Shown in pieces: positions 1-7,662 of a DNA stretch of 64,000 nt (position 1 is the stretch's first letter; the number at the start of each line of letters is the position of its first letter). The position numbers and the translations under genes are program-made. A model generated the notes under the pieces. The model saw nothing but the letters and a program-made list of their open reading frames with translations. It was not told the DNA's origin and did not search any database. The DNA is taken from NCBI RefSeq assembly GCF_012641335.1, contig NZ_JABAID010000002.1, forward strand, positions 62,001-126,000. Reading direction: 5' to 3'. The DNA comes from Novosphingobium sp. ERN07 (lineage in GTDB: Bacteria > Pseudomonadota > Alphaproteobacteria > Sphingomonadales > Sphingomonadaceae).

Positions 1-1089
1 GAAAACCGCTTTGCTCCGCCGATGCCGGACCAGCGCAACGTGCTTTCAACATTCGATTATGCCTACCATTTCGATGCGGGCCTCTATGCCCGGTTTCTGC
101 GCGAGTATTCCGAAGCGAAAGGGGTGACGCGGATCGAAGGCAAGGTCGCCAGCGTGCAGCAGGATGCGCAGACCGGGTTCGTCACCGGCGTCACGCTGGA
201 AGATGGGCGCGCGGTTGAGGCCGAACTGTTGATCGATTGCTCTGGCTTCCGCGGCCTTTTGATCGAAGGCACACTCAAGGCAGGGTATGAAGACTGGATG
301 CATTGGCTGCCCTGCGACCGTGCCATGGCAGTGCCATGCGAAAACGCCGATCCGCTGACGCCCTACACCCGCTCCACCGCGCGTGAGGCGGGATGGCAGT
401 GGCGCATTCCGCTGCAACATCGCACTGGCAACGGTTATGTCTTTTGCAGTCAGTTCCTGTCCGAGGATGAAGCTGCGGAAAAGTTGCTGTCGAGGCTCGA
501 TGGCAAGGCGCTGGCCGATCCGCGCCCGCTGCGCTTCGTCACCGGGCGGCGCAAGACGTTCTGGGAAAAAAACGTCATCGCCGTCGGGCTTTCCAGTGGC
601 TTTATGGAACCGCTGGAATCCACTTCGATCCACTTGATTCAGGCCGGGATATCCAAGCTTCTGGCGCTATTCCCCGACCGCACTTTCGATCCGATGGTGA
701 TCGATGAATACAACCGCATCGCCGTGAACGAGTTCGAGCGCATCCGCGACTTTCTGATCCTGCATTACAAGTTGACAGAGCGGGACGATTCAGACCTGTG
801 GCGCTATTGCGCGAACATGGACATTCCTGACACGCTGCACGAGAAAATCGAACATTTCCGCCGTTATGGCAGGTTGGTGCAGCGCGATGCCGATCTGTTC
901 GGCCCGCCATCGTGGCTGGCGGTCCACATCGGGCAAGGCAACATCCCCGAACGCACCGATCCGCTGGCCGATTATCGCGGTGTGGATGGGCGCGAATGGC
1001 TGGGCAAGCTGCGCGCGGCAATGCACCATGCGGCGTTGCAACAGCCTCGCCATGAACAGTTCATCGCGGCCAATTGCAAGGCGTTATGA
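1..1089 (+). CDS. Flavin-dependent tryptophan-halogenase-like protein (5' partial)
   Basis: The frame is open from base 1 and the start lies upstream of the window, so the N-terminal FAD-binding GxGxxG region is not visible. The visible part carries the WxWxIP signature of flavin-dependent halogenases (W-Q-W-R-I-P, bases 394-411). It also has the segment [13 protein letters not shown] (around 598-636), which matches the region that holds the catalytic glutamate in PrnA-type enzymes. Such enzymes use FADH2, O2 and halide to make a halogenating species. Homologues without a proven substrate are common next to TonB-dependent receptors in sphingomonads and caulobacters, so tryptophan need not be the substrate. 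The stop overlaps the next start (ATGA at 1086-1089), indicating translational coupling to the oxygenase gene. Family assignment is firm; substrate and activity are unknown. Confidence 0.85.
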   Translation, partial: ENRFAPPMPDQRNVLSTFDYAYHFDAGLYARFLREYSEAKGVTRIEGKVASVQQDAQTGFVTGVTLEDGRAVEAELLIDCSGFRGLLIEGTLKAGYEDWMHWLPCDRAMAVPCENADPLTPYTRSTAREAGWQWRIPLQHRTGNGYVFCSQFLSEDEAAEKLLSRLDGKALADPRPLRFVTGRRKTFWEKNVIAVGLSSGFMEPLESTSIHLIQAGISKLLALFPDRTFDPMVIDEYNRIAVNEFERIRDFLILHYKLTERDDSDLWRYCANMDIPDTLHEKIEHFRRYGRLVQRDADLFGPPSWLAVHIGQGNIPERTDPLADYRGVDGREWLGKLRAAMHHAALQQPRHEQFIAANCKAL

Positions 1090-2459
1090 CCGACGCGCCA
1101 GCTCTGTTGCAACGCGCCGTGGCCATGCGCGATGCGCAGGACACGGCAGGGGCGCTTGACGCCATTCTTGGTGCGGCCAAACTTGCACCAGGTGACGCTA
1201 ACGTCGCTCTAGGTGTCGCTCAGGTGTCGTTCGAGGCAGGTCTGCCTGCAGCCGATCTCTACGCCCGCGCGGCAGCGCTCTCGCCTACGCGGCTAGACCT
1301 GCAACGTAGTCGTGCAACGGCGCTGGCGGCTGAAGGACGGCAGGCCGAGGGTGAGGCTTTGCTAGAGCACCTGCTCGCAACAAACCCTGCATGGATCGAT
1401 GGGCATCGCTGCCTGTGTGCCATGCGGGCGACGGCGGGTGAGGCCGATTTCGCGCGCAGTTTTGTGGCGGCAATTGCGCGCGACCCAGAAAACTTCGGAC
1501 TGCGCATGGCATGGTTTCATGTGCTGGCCACGGCGAAGGAATGGAGCGCCGCACAGGCCGTGATCGCTCAGGCCGAAGCCGCGCTGGGTGAGCGGCAGGC
1601 ATCGCTGCTAGGCAAGCTGTTCATCGCGAGCGAGAGCGGCGAAGGTGCGGACGATCCTGCACTGTTCGATGGCGTGGAGCATGTGCACGACGTCGGGCTG
1701 GACCTTGCGCGGGTGCGGCATTTCCTGCGCGGCGGACAGGTTGATCGCGCCCGCGATGTCTGTGTGCGTCATATGGGAACGCCTGCGATGCGCGCGTTCT
1801 GGCCCTATATCTCGCTGGCATGGCGGCTTCTGGGCGATGCGCGCGCGGACTGGCTCGATGGCGCAATGCGCCATGTGCGCAGTTTCGATCTGGACTTTAC
1901 CGCGCAGGAACTGGCTGACCTCGCTACGACGCTCCGCCGTCTGCACACGATGCAAGAGCCTTATCACGAACAGTCGGTTCGAGGGGGGACGCAGACCGAA
2001 AGGCCACTGCTGCTGCGGCTCGATCCCGTCATCGCCACTGCTCGCAGCAAGATCGAAAGCGCGGTGAGGGCCTATATCGACACCCTGCCCGAACGCGATG
2101 CAGCGCACCCCTTGCTAGCCGCGTCTCGCGGGCGGTTTCTGTTCGCGGGTAGCTGGTCGGTGCGCCTCCGGCCTGCTGGATTCCATGCTGTCCATACCCA
2201 CCCGATGGGCTGGATCAGTTCTGCGCTTTACGTCAGCGTACTAGAGCCGGAAAAGCTGGGCGCGCCGCCTGCCGGGCATTTGCAATTCGGCGCGCCCCCG
2301 CCCGAACTTGGCCTGCCGCTTGAACCTTACGGCGAAGTCGTGCCCACGCCGGGCAGGCTGGCGCTGTTCCCCTCAACCATGTGGCACGGCACTGTCCCGT
2401 TTGACGATGGCGAGCGGATGACGATTGCCTTCGACATCGTTCCCCATCCGAAAGCCTGA
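1086..2459 (+). CDS. TPR protein with C-terminal 2OG-Fe(II) oxygenase domain
   Basis: The protein has 457 residues from the ATG that overlaps the halogenase stop. The first ~270 residues are alanine-rich helical repeats of TPR style (for example a segment starting [20 protein letters not shown]). The last ~110 residues look like a double-stranded beta-helix 2-oxoglutarate/Fe(II) oxygenase of the putative PF13759 kind. H370-T-H372 and W-H434-G fit metal ligands, and R444 in ERMTIAFDI fits the 2OG-binding arginine. No signal peptide is seen, so it is probably cytosolic. Coupling to the halogenase-like gene suggests the two act on the same, unknown, substrate. The GH32 gene begins 2 bases after its stop, so it belongs to the same transcript. 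The domain call rests on motif reading only. Confidence 0.7.
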   Translation: MTDAPALLQRAVAMRDAQDTAGALDAILGAAKLAPGDANVALGVAQVSFEAGLPAADLYARAAALSPTRLDLQRSRATALAAEGRQAEGEALLEHLLATNPAWIDGHRCLCAMRATAGEADFARSFVAAIARDPENFGLRMAWFHVLATAKEWSAAQAVIAQAEAALGERQASLLGKLFIASESGEGADDPALFDGVEHVHDVGLDLARVRHFLRGGQVDRARDVCVRHMGTPAMRAFWPYISLAWRLLGDARADWLDGAMRHVRSFDLDFTAQELADLATTLRRLHTMQEPYHEQSVRGGTQTERPLLLRLDPVIATARSKIESAVRAYIDTLPERDAAHPLLAASRGRFLFAGSWSVRLRPAGFHAVHTHPMGWISSALYVSVLEPEKLGAPPAGHLQFGAPPPELGLPLEPYGEVVPTPGRLALFPSTMWHGTVPFDDGERMTIAFDIVPHPKA

Positions 2460-2461
2460 AA

Positions 2462-3787
2462 ATGCGCCCGTGCTATCACTATGCCACCGCCGCCAACTGG
2501 CTGAGCGATCCCAACGGTCTCGTCTGGCAGGATGGCGAATGGCACATGTTCTATCAGTATAACCCGTTCGGTGAGGACTGGGGCCACATGTCATGGGGCC
2601 ACGCCGTCAGCCGCGATCTGGCGCAGTGGCAGGAACTGCCGGTTGCGCTGGTAGAGGAAGACAGCACGATGATCTTCTCCGGCTCTGCCGTGATTGATGT
2701 TGCGGGGAGTGCCGGGTTTGGGGCAGGCGCGATGATTGCGACTTACACTGGCGCGCGGATTGATCGGCAGCACCAATTCCAGTGCATCGCCGCCAGCACG
2801 AATCGCGGGCGCACGTTCGCCAAGTTTGCGGGCAACCCCGTGCTCGATATCCAGATGGCTGATTTCCGCGATCCCAGTGTGTTCTGGCACGAACCGTCAG
2901 GGCAGTGGACCATGGTAGTGGTGCTTTCGGACGAGAACCGGGCGCTGATCTATGGTTCGGCCGATCTTAAGGCGTGGCGCGGACTTTCGGAGATTCCGCG
3001 CGACGGCGCGCCGGGGCATCTGTGGGAATGCCCGTTCCTTGTCGAACTGCCGGTGGAAGGCACAAGCGAAACGCGCTGGCTGTTCAAGGTCGATGTGCTG
3101 TCGGGCGCGCCGGGATCGGGCGCGCTCTATCGCTTTGGCCAGTTCGATGGCACGCGGTTTGTGGCGGAAACCGGATGGCAGATCGCGGATCATGGTGACG
3201 AGTTCTATGCCGCGATTGGTTGGACCGAACCGCGCGATGCACAAGGACGGCCCACGTGGATTGGCTGGATGGGCAATCACGCCGTGCAAAAGCACCTGCC
3301 GCCACAGGGATGGCGCGGCGCGATGAGCCTGCCAAGGCGGCTGTCTGCGCGGCGTGAAGGCGAGATGCTGCGTCTGGTGCAGGCGGTGGAGCCATCCTGC
3401 CTAACCCTGTTCAGCACGCAGGAAGCCCTTGTGATGAACGAAGGGTGCCGTCCACTGGACGCTGCCAGCATTCTTGAACTGCCGGGAAACGGTGGTTGGT
3501 CGTTCACGCTGTCAGATGATGCTGGCCGCCGCCTTTCTTGCAGCCTTGCCGATGGCAGGCTCACAGTCGAACGACACGATCCACTCACGCCGCAACTGAA
3601 CCACACCAGCGCGATGGAAATCGCACCCGATGCGCCGGTTCAGGTTCTCCTCGACAGCGGCAGTATTGAAGTGTTGGCCAGCGGTGGGGCAGACTGCCTT
3701 ACGCTGCAGCACCGGCTTGCAGGTGAGGCTTTTGCCCTGCGCGGCAAGGGCACGCTAACCGTGCGCTACCTTGCCGACAGCGCCTGA
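2462..3787 (+). CDS. Glycoside hydrolase family 32 (sucrose/fructan beta-fructosidase)
   Basis: The 441-residue protein hydrolyses terminal beta-D-fructofuranosyl bonds, as in sucrose, fructo-oligosaccharides or levan. All three GH32 hallmarks are present: WLSDPNG with nucleophile D16, the FRDP motif (R136-D137-P138) for transition-state stabilisation, and the WEC motif with acid/base E189. The N-terminal five-blade propeller is followed by a beta-sandwich from about residue 310. There is no signal peptide, so the enzyme acts in the cytosol on sugar brought in by the MFS transporter encoded nearby on the other strand. The start is the ATG 2 bases after the preceding stop. The 3' end overlaps the convergent fructokinase gene by 22 bases. 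Sucrose versus longer fructan cannot be decided from sequence. Confidence 0.92.
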   Translation: MRPCYHYATAANWLSDPNGLVWQDGEWHMFYQYNPFGEDWGHMSWGHAVSRDLAQWQELPVALVEEDSTMIFSGSAVIDVAGSAGFGAGAMIATYTGARIDRQHQFQCIAASTNRGRTFAKFAGNPVLDIQMADFRDPSVFWHEPSGQWTMVVVLSDENRALIYGSADLKAWRGLSEIPRDGAPGHLWECPFLVELPVEGTSETRWLFKVDVLSGAPGSGALYRFGQFDGTRFVAETGWQIADHGDEFYAAIGWTEPRDAQGRPTWIGWMGNHAVQKHLPPQGWRGAMSLPRRLSARREGEMLRLVQAVEPSCLTLFSTQEALVMNEGCRPLDAASILELPGNGGWSFTLSDDAGRRLSCSLADGRLTVERHDPLTPQLNHTSAMEIAPDAPVQVLLDSGSIEVLASGGADCLTLQHRLAGEAFALRGKGTLTVRYLADSA

Positions 3788-4665
3788 CGCCCAAGTTCGA
3801 TAGCCCCAGTGATCCCGGCATCATCACCAAGGCCGGGCGTAACAATGTAGCTTTCGAGGCCCTCGTCCAGACGGGGATGACGCACATAGCCGCCCAGTTT
3901 GATTGCGGTTTCGCGCCGCACCGCTTCGATCAGGCCCGGCGCCTTCATGACGCCACCGCCGAAGATCAGCCGATCCGGCATGTGCAGCAGCACCAGCGTG
4001 CTGGCGAGGTGAGCGATATACCAGGCGATCAGGCCGGTTTCTTCGGCACCCAACTGGTCAAGACTCTTGCCCCACCGGCGTTCGATGGCCGGGCCGCAGG
4101 CAAGCCCTTCAAGGCAATCGCCGTGGAACGGGCAGATGCCGGGGAAGGGATCACGCGCCCCGTTGCGCGGTGGCACGATGTGCCCGCTTTCGAAGTGCGA
4201 AATGCCCATGAGCGAGCGTCCGTTCTGCACCACGCCGGTGCCCACGCCTGTCCCGATGGTAGTATAGGCCAGCGTGCGGCAGCCTTGCCCGGCACCGGCC
4301 ATCCATTCCCCGATGGCGGCTCCATTCACATCCGTATCCACCATGATCGGAGCGCCGAATTGGCCCAGCGCATCATGAAAGCGGGCACCTGACCAGCCCG
4401 GCTTGGGCGTGGTGGTGAACGTGCCATAGGCGGGTGAGGCGGGATCGATATCAATCGGGCCGAAGCTCGCTACGCCGAACGCGGTGATGGAGCCATGTTC
4501 GGCACTGGCGTCAGCGAAGAAAGCCTGCATCGCGGGCCACGTTTCGGCAGGGGTGTTCGTTGGCAGTCTTGTCCGCGCCAGAATTACTCCTTCCTGCGTG
4601 GCAAGCGCGAGGACGAATTTCGTGCCGCCTGCTTCTACCGCTCCGATCAGGCCTGTGCTGCTCAT
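3766..4665 (-). CDS. ROK-family fructokinase
   Basis: The 299-residue sugar kinase phosphorylates fructose with ATP. The phosphate-binding loop GAVEAGGTKF is at residues 8-17, and the ROK metal site is H162 plus C178-P-F-H181-G-D-C184, a spacing typical of the fructokinase branch of ROK kinases. The start was set at the ATG overlapping the stop of the upstream transporter gene (ATGA, 4662-4665); a longer open frame exists but would run inside the transporter gene. The gene is the second of a two-gene reverse-strand operon and converges on the GH32 gene. Together, transporter, GH32 and fructokinase form a sucrose/fructoside import, split and phosphorylate route. Other ROK hexokinases are possible, but the zinc-site spacing favours fructose. 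Confidence 0.9.
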   Translation of the reverse strand: MSSTGLIGAVEAGGTKFVLALATQEGVILARTRLPTNTPAETWPAMQAFFADASAEHGSITAFGVASFGPIDIDPASPAYGTFTTTPKPGWSGARFHDALGQFGAPIMVDTDVNGAAIGEWMAGAGQGCRTLAYTTIGTGVGTGVVQNGRSLMGISHFESGHIVPPRNGARDPFPGICPFHGDCLEGLACGPAIERRWGKSLDQLGAEETGLIAWYIAHLASTLVLLHMPDRLIFGGGVMKAPGLIEAVRRETAIKLGGYVRHPRLDEGLESYIVTPGLGDDAGITGAIELGRQALSAR

Positions 4666-6167
4666 GTTACGTCCTTTGCGTTTTCGCGTACCAGCGTCAT
4701 TGCGGTGGCTGCCATCGCCATCATCAGTGCGGCCACGAGCATGGTCCAGCGCGGCTCTCCGGGGAAGAAACTGCGCATGATCCCGCCCATCAGCGTTGCC
4801 ACGACAAGCTGCGGTATCACGATGAAGAAATTGAAGATCCCGATGTAGATGCCGAACTTGCGCGGTGGCAGCACGCGGGTGAGGATGACATAGGGCATTG
4901 ATAGCACCGATGCCCAAGCCACTCCCATGCCGATCATCGGCAGCAGCAGTGCATGGGGATCGCGGATCAGCAGCAGGCCCAGAAATCCACCTGCGCCACA
5001 CAAAAGGCCGATGGCGTGTGTTGCGGCGTTGCCGATGTGGCGCGCCAATACCGGCAGCAGAAATGCGGCAAGGATCGAAACGCCGTTATAGAAGGCGAAC
5101 ATCACGCCCACCCAGTCCGCGCCTTCGTTATAGGCAGCGCTGGCGGTGTCGGTCGCACCGAAAGCCTGTGCGGTGACGACAGGGGTGGTATAGATCCACA
5201 CGATGAAAAAGCCGATCCACGTGAAGAACTGCGCGAAGGCAAGCTGCTTCATCTGCAAGGGCATCTGCGCAAGGTCTGATACGATATGCGCCAGCGCGCC
5301 CTTTGCGCCTGCCGTCCGAACGCCGATCTGGATCATGCCAAACAGCGCCAGCCCAGCTCCCAGAACATAAAGCTGCTTGTCCAAGTTCAGCGCGCCGACG
5401 AGCGCCAGAAGCGCCGCGCCCGCAATAACCCACAGCGGTCCGGAGCGGGGGTGAACCAGCGGTTCATGCTGCGCAGCATCGTGGTGATGTGCGGGCTGTC
5501 CTTCGAACGCGGCCATTTCTTCAGGCGCGTATTCGCGCACGCGAAACACGGTCCATCCGACGCTGAGCACGATGGCGACCGCGCCCAGAGAGAAGCTGAA
5601 GCATACCGACGGCGGAATTGTGCCATCCGGTGCGGTATTGGCGATGCCAAGCCAGTTGAACAGCGCAGGCGCAAGGCTGCCCAAAACCGCGCCTGCACCG
5701 ATGAACGCAGTCTGGAATGCAAAGGCTTGCCCTCGCTGCTCATCGGGAGTCATATCGCCGGCAAAGGCGCGGAACGGTTCCATCGCAACGTTGAGCGAGG
5801 CATCGAGCATCCACAGGAAGGCGGCCGCAACCAGCAGCAGCCCCGCACTGGGCAAGCCGATCAACGCCAGCGCCGCCAACACCGCTCCACCAAGGAAATA
5901 GGGGCGCCGACGGCCAAGGCGGCCCCATGTGCGGTCCGAATAATAGCCGATCAGCGGTTGCACCAGCAGGCCGGTGACGGGCCCGGCGATCCACAGGAAC
6001 GCCAGATCGTCAACCGAACTGCCGAGCGACTGGAAGATGCGGCTGACATTGGCGTTCTGCAGCGCAAAGGCAATCTGGATGCCGAAATAGCCGAAGCTGA
6101 TATTCCACAGCCCCCAGAAGCCCTGTCTTGGCTTATGCGTTGTGACTGGCCCGGAATGTACAGTCAT
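4662..6167 (-). CDS. MFS sugar transporter (sucrose/maltose-type, SLC45/SuxC-like)
   Basis: The 501-residue inner-membrane protein has about twelve hydrophobic segments. Signatures include NISFGYFGIQIAFALQN at the first helix, the loop GYYSDRTWGRLGRRRPYFLGG after helix 2, which is the MFS motif-A region, and MEPFRAFAGDM. This signature belongs to the sugar-proton symporters that include plant-type sucrose carriers and Xanthomonas SuxC. A histidine-rich cytosolic loop (PAHHHDAAQHEPLVH) lies between the two halves. It is the first gene of the operon with fructokinase (ATGA overlap), and a candidate LacI-type operator lies about 115 bases upstream of its start. The transported sugar is inferred from neighbours to be sucrose or maltose. 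Confidence 0.85.
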   Translation of the reverse strand: MTVHSGPVTTHKPRQGFWGLWNISFGYFGIQIAFALQNANVSRIFQSLGSSVDDLAFLWIAGPVTGLLVQPLIGYYSDRTWGRLGRRRPYFLGGAVLAALALIGLPSAGLLLVAAAFLWMLDASLNVAMEPFRAFAGDMTPDEQRGQAFAFQTAFIGAGAVLGSLAPALFNWLGIANTAPDGTIPPSVCFSFSLGAVAIVLSVGWTVFRVREYAPEEMAAFEGQPAHHHDAAQHEPLVHPRSGPLWVIAGAALLALVGALNLDKQLYVLGAGLALFGMIQIGVRTAGAKGALAHIVSDLAQMPLQMKQLAFAQFFTWIGFFIVWIYTTPVVTAQAFGATDTASAAYNEGADWVGVMFAFYNGVSILAAFLLPVLARHIGNAATHAIGLLCGAGGFLGLLLIRDPHALLLPMIGMGVAWASVLSMPYVILTRVLPPRKFGIYIGIFNFFIVIPQLVVATLMGGIMRSFFPGEPRWTMLVAALMMAMAATAMTLVRENAKDVT

Positions 6168-6278
6168 CTCAACTCCCGATCACGTGCGACAGTTGCCGGG
6201 TGCCGTCTTGCGCGGACCTGCTGTGCAGCATCAATGGGTGGGGACGTCGCAGAATCCATGCGCTGCTGCAATCGATGC

Positions 6279-6290
6279 GCATACGAATAC
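6279..6290 (-). promoter_or_regulatory. Candidate LacI-family operator upstream of the MFS transporter
   Basis: Read on the reverse strand the site is GTATTCGTATGC. It matches 11 of 12 bases of the site before the TonB receptor (7524-7535) and 9 of 12 of the site before zwf (16100-16111). It is an imperfect palindrome centred on CG, the usual form of LacI-family operators. It lies in the 143-bp space between the transporter start and the regulator's stop. The match is read directly; binding is inferred. Confidence 0.5.
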
Positions 6291-6310
6291 CATACCAACC
6301 CCGCCCGAAA

Positions 6311-7345
6311 TCATCCCCCGGTGCTGGCACGCACGACCAGTCTTGCGGGAAGAACGCGCGGATTGGGCGGGCGTCCTTCCACTTGCGCAAGCACGCATTC
6401 GACCAGCGCTTCTCCGGCAAGGCGGATGTCCTGCATCAAGGTGGTCAGCGGCGGCGAGGTGAAAGCGGCGGCGGGGATATCGTCAAATCCGACGACGGCG
6501 ACGTCTTGCGGAATTGACAGCCCCGCTTCGGCCAAAGCGCGCATCGCGCCGATGGCGATCAGGTCGCTCGCGGCAAAGATCGCGTCGAAGCCAGCCCCGC
6601 GCGTCAGCAGTTCGCGCGCTGCGTTGTACCCCAGTTGCTCGTTAGAAACCGCATTCACCACAAGGCCCGGATCCGGCTCCAACCCGGCGGTGGTGATTGC
6701 CTTGACCAGCCCGGCATAGCGCTGTTCGAACTCTGGATAATGCGAATCCGCCTGACCCAGAAATGCGATGCGTTTGCGCCCGCGCGCCAGCAGATGCTCC
6801 CCGGCAAGGCGGCCTGCACCAAAATTGTCCGAACCCACGGTTGCGCCGATGGTCCCCTGATCCACCGAACCCCAGCGCACGAAGTGCGTGCCCGACCGGA
6901 TCAACTGGCGCAGGCGCGGTTCATACGCAGTGTAATCGCCATAGCCGAGCAGGATCAGCCCATCGGCACGGTGGCTGTCCTGATATCGCTTGTGCCAATC
7001 GTCATCGAGTTTCTGGAACGATATCAGCAGGTCCAGCCCGCGATTGGCGCAGTGTCGGGTGATCGAACCGAGCATGGCGAGGAAGAATGGATTAATGTTG
7101 GATTCGTCAGGCGTCGGGTCTTCGAAAAACAGCAGTGCCAGAGTGTTTGACCGCTGGCTGCGCAGCGACGATGCGTTCTTGTCTACCGTGTAGTTCAACT
7201 GGCGGGCAATAGCCTCGATCTTCTGCCGCGTGGCAAGGCTGACCGATTTGCTCCCCCGCAGCGCCCGGCTGACAGTCGGCTGCGATACACCGGCCAGATA
7301 GGCAATATCGAAGCTCGTCGGCTTGTTGGAAGGCCTGCGCCCCAT
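6311..7345 (-). CDS. LacI-family transcriptional regulator of the sugar locus
   Basis: The protein has 344 residues from the ATG at 7345, chosen because a GGGAGA ribosome site precedes it and the DNA-binding domain starts right after it. An upstream GTG/ATG-extended frame adds 25 unlikely residues. The N-terminal helix-turn-helix reads DIAYLAGVSQPTVSRALRG, followed by the hinge helix and a periplasmic-binding-protein-like sensor domain (Peripla_BP_3 type) to the C-terminus, for example DAIFAASDLIAIGAMRAL and DDIPAAAFTSPPLTTL. It lies between the transporter operon and the divergent TonB receptor. It most likely represses both until a sugar ligand binds. The ligand is not deducible. Confidence 0.93.
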   Translation of the reverse strand: MGRRPSNKPTSFDIAYLAGVSQPTVSRALRGSKSVSLATRQKIEAIARQLNYTVDKNASSLRSQRSNTLALLFFEDPTPDESNINPFFLAMLGSITRHCANRGLDLLISFQKLDDDWHKRYQDSHRADGLILLGYGDYTAYEPRLRQLIRSGTHFVRWGSVDQGTIGATVGSDNFGAGRLAGEHLLARGRKRIAFLGQADSHYPEFEQRYAGLVKAITTAGLEPDPGLVVNAVSNEQLGYNAARELLTRGAGFDAIFAASDLIAIGAMRALAEAGLSIPQDVAVVGFDDIPAAAFTSPPLTTLMQDIRLAGEALVECVLAQVEGRPPNPRVLPARLVVRASTGG

Positions 7346-7662
7346 GTCCCCGTCTCTCCCGCTGCGCGGTGTGGTCCCGTCGCTAGCTGTCACAGAGTGT
7401 ATGCGTGATCTGCGTCCCATGCAATCGCTCGTCCAAAATAGCCTGCAACCGCCGGATTTTTCGTGATTTCACCGCCAAGCCAAGTGTTGCAAACAAGCTT
7501 CATCTGAAACCAATCCACGCATAGTATACGTATGCCATATTCGTCCTGCTTCATCGATCCCTTAAGCAAAATGGGAACGGAAGCCCGGCCCTGCCGACCC
7601 GTGATATTCGCAAACAAGGTTCGAAGGCTGGCGCTGCCGGTCTCGGGGGAGTGAGTTTCAAA
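7346..7662. promoter_or_regulatory. Divergent promoter region, lacI / TonB receptor
   Basis: About 317 bp without a gene separates the LacI-type regulator from the receptor. It holds the candidate operator at 7524-7535 and, near its right end, the receptor ribosome site (GGAGTGAG, 7648-7655) seven bases before the chosen ATG. No confident -35/-10 pair was identified. The segment is somewhat more AT-rich around 7500-7560 than the flanking genes. Confidence 0.6.
7524..7535 (+). promoter_or_regulatory. Candidate LacI-family operator upstream of the TonB receptor
   Basis: GTATACGTATGC contains the perfect 8-bp palindrome ATACGTAT centred on CG. It recurs with 1 mismatch before the MFS gene and 3 mismatches before zwf. 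It lies 127 bases upstream of the receptor start, so it could overlap a promoter. The repeat of the motif is observed; its role is inferred. Confidence 0.55.

Noticed and set aside
1..2459. Secondary-metabolite cluster
   Set aside because: The halogenase-like gene stands with sugar genes; no NRPS, PKS or prenyltransferase is present in the window.
5286..6719. Long plus-strand open frame opposite the MFS transporter
   Set aside because: It lies antisense to a gene with clear transporter motifs and has biased composition typical of GC-rich shadow frames.
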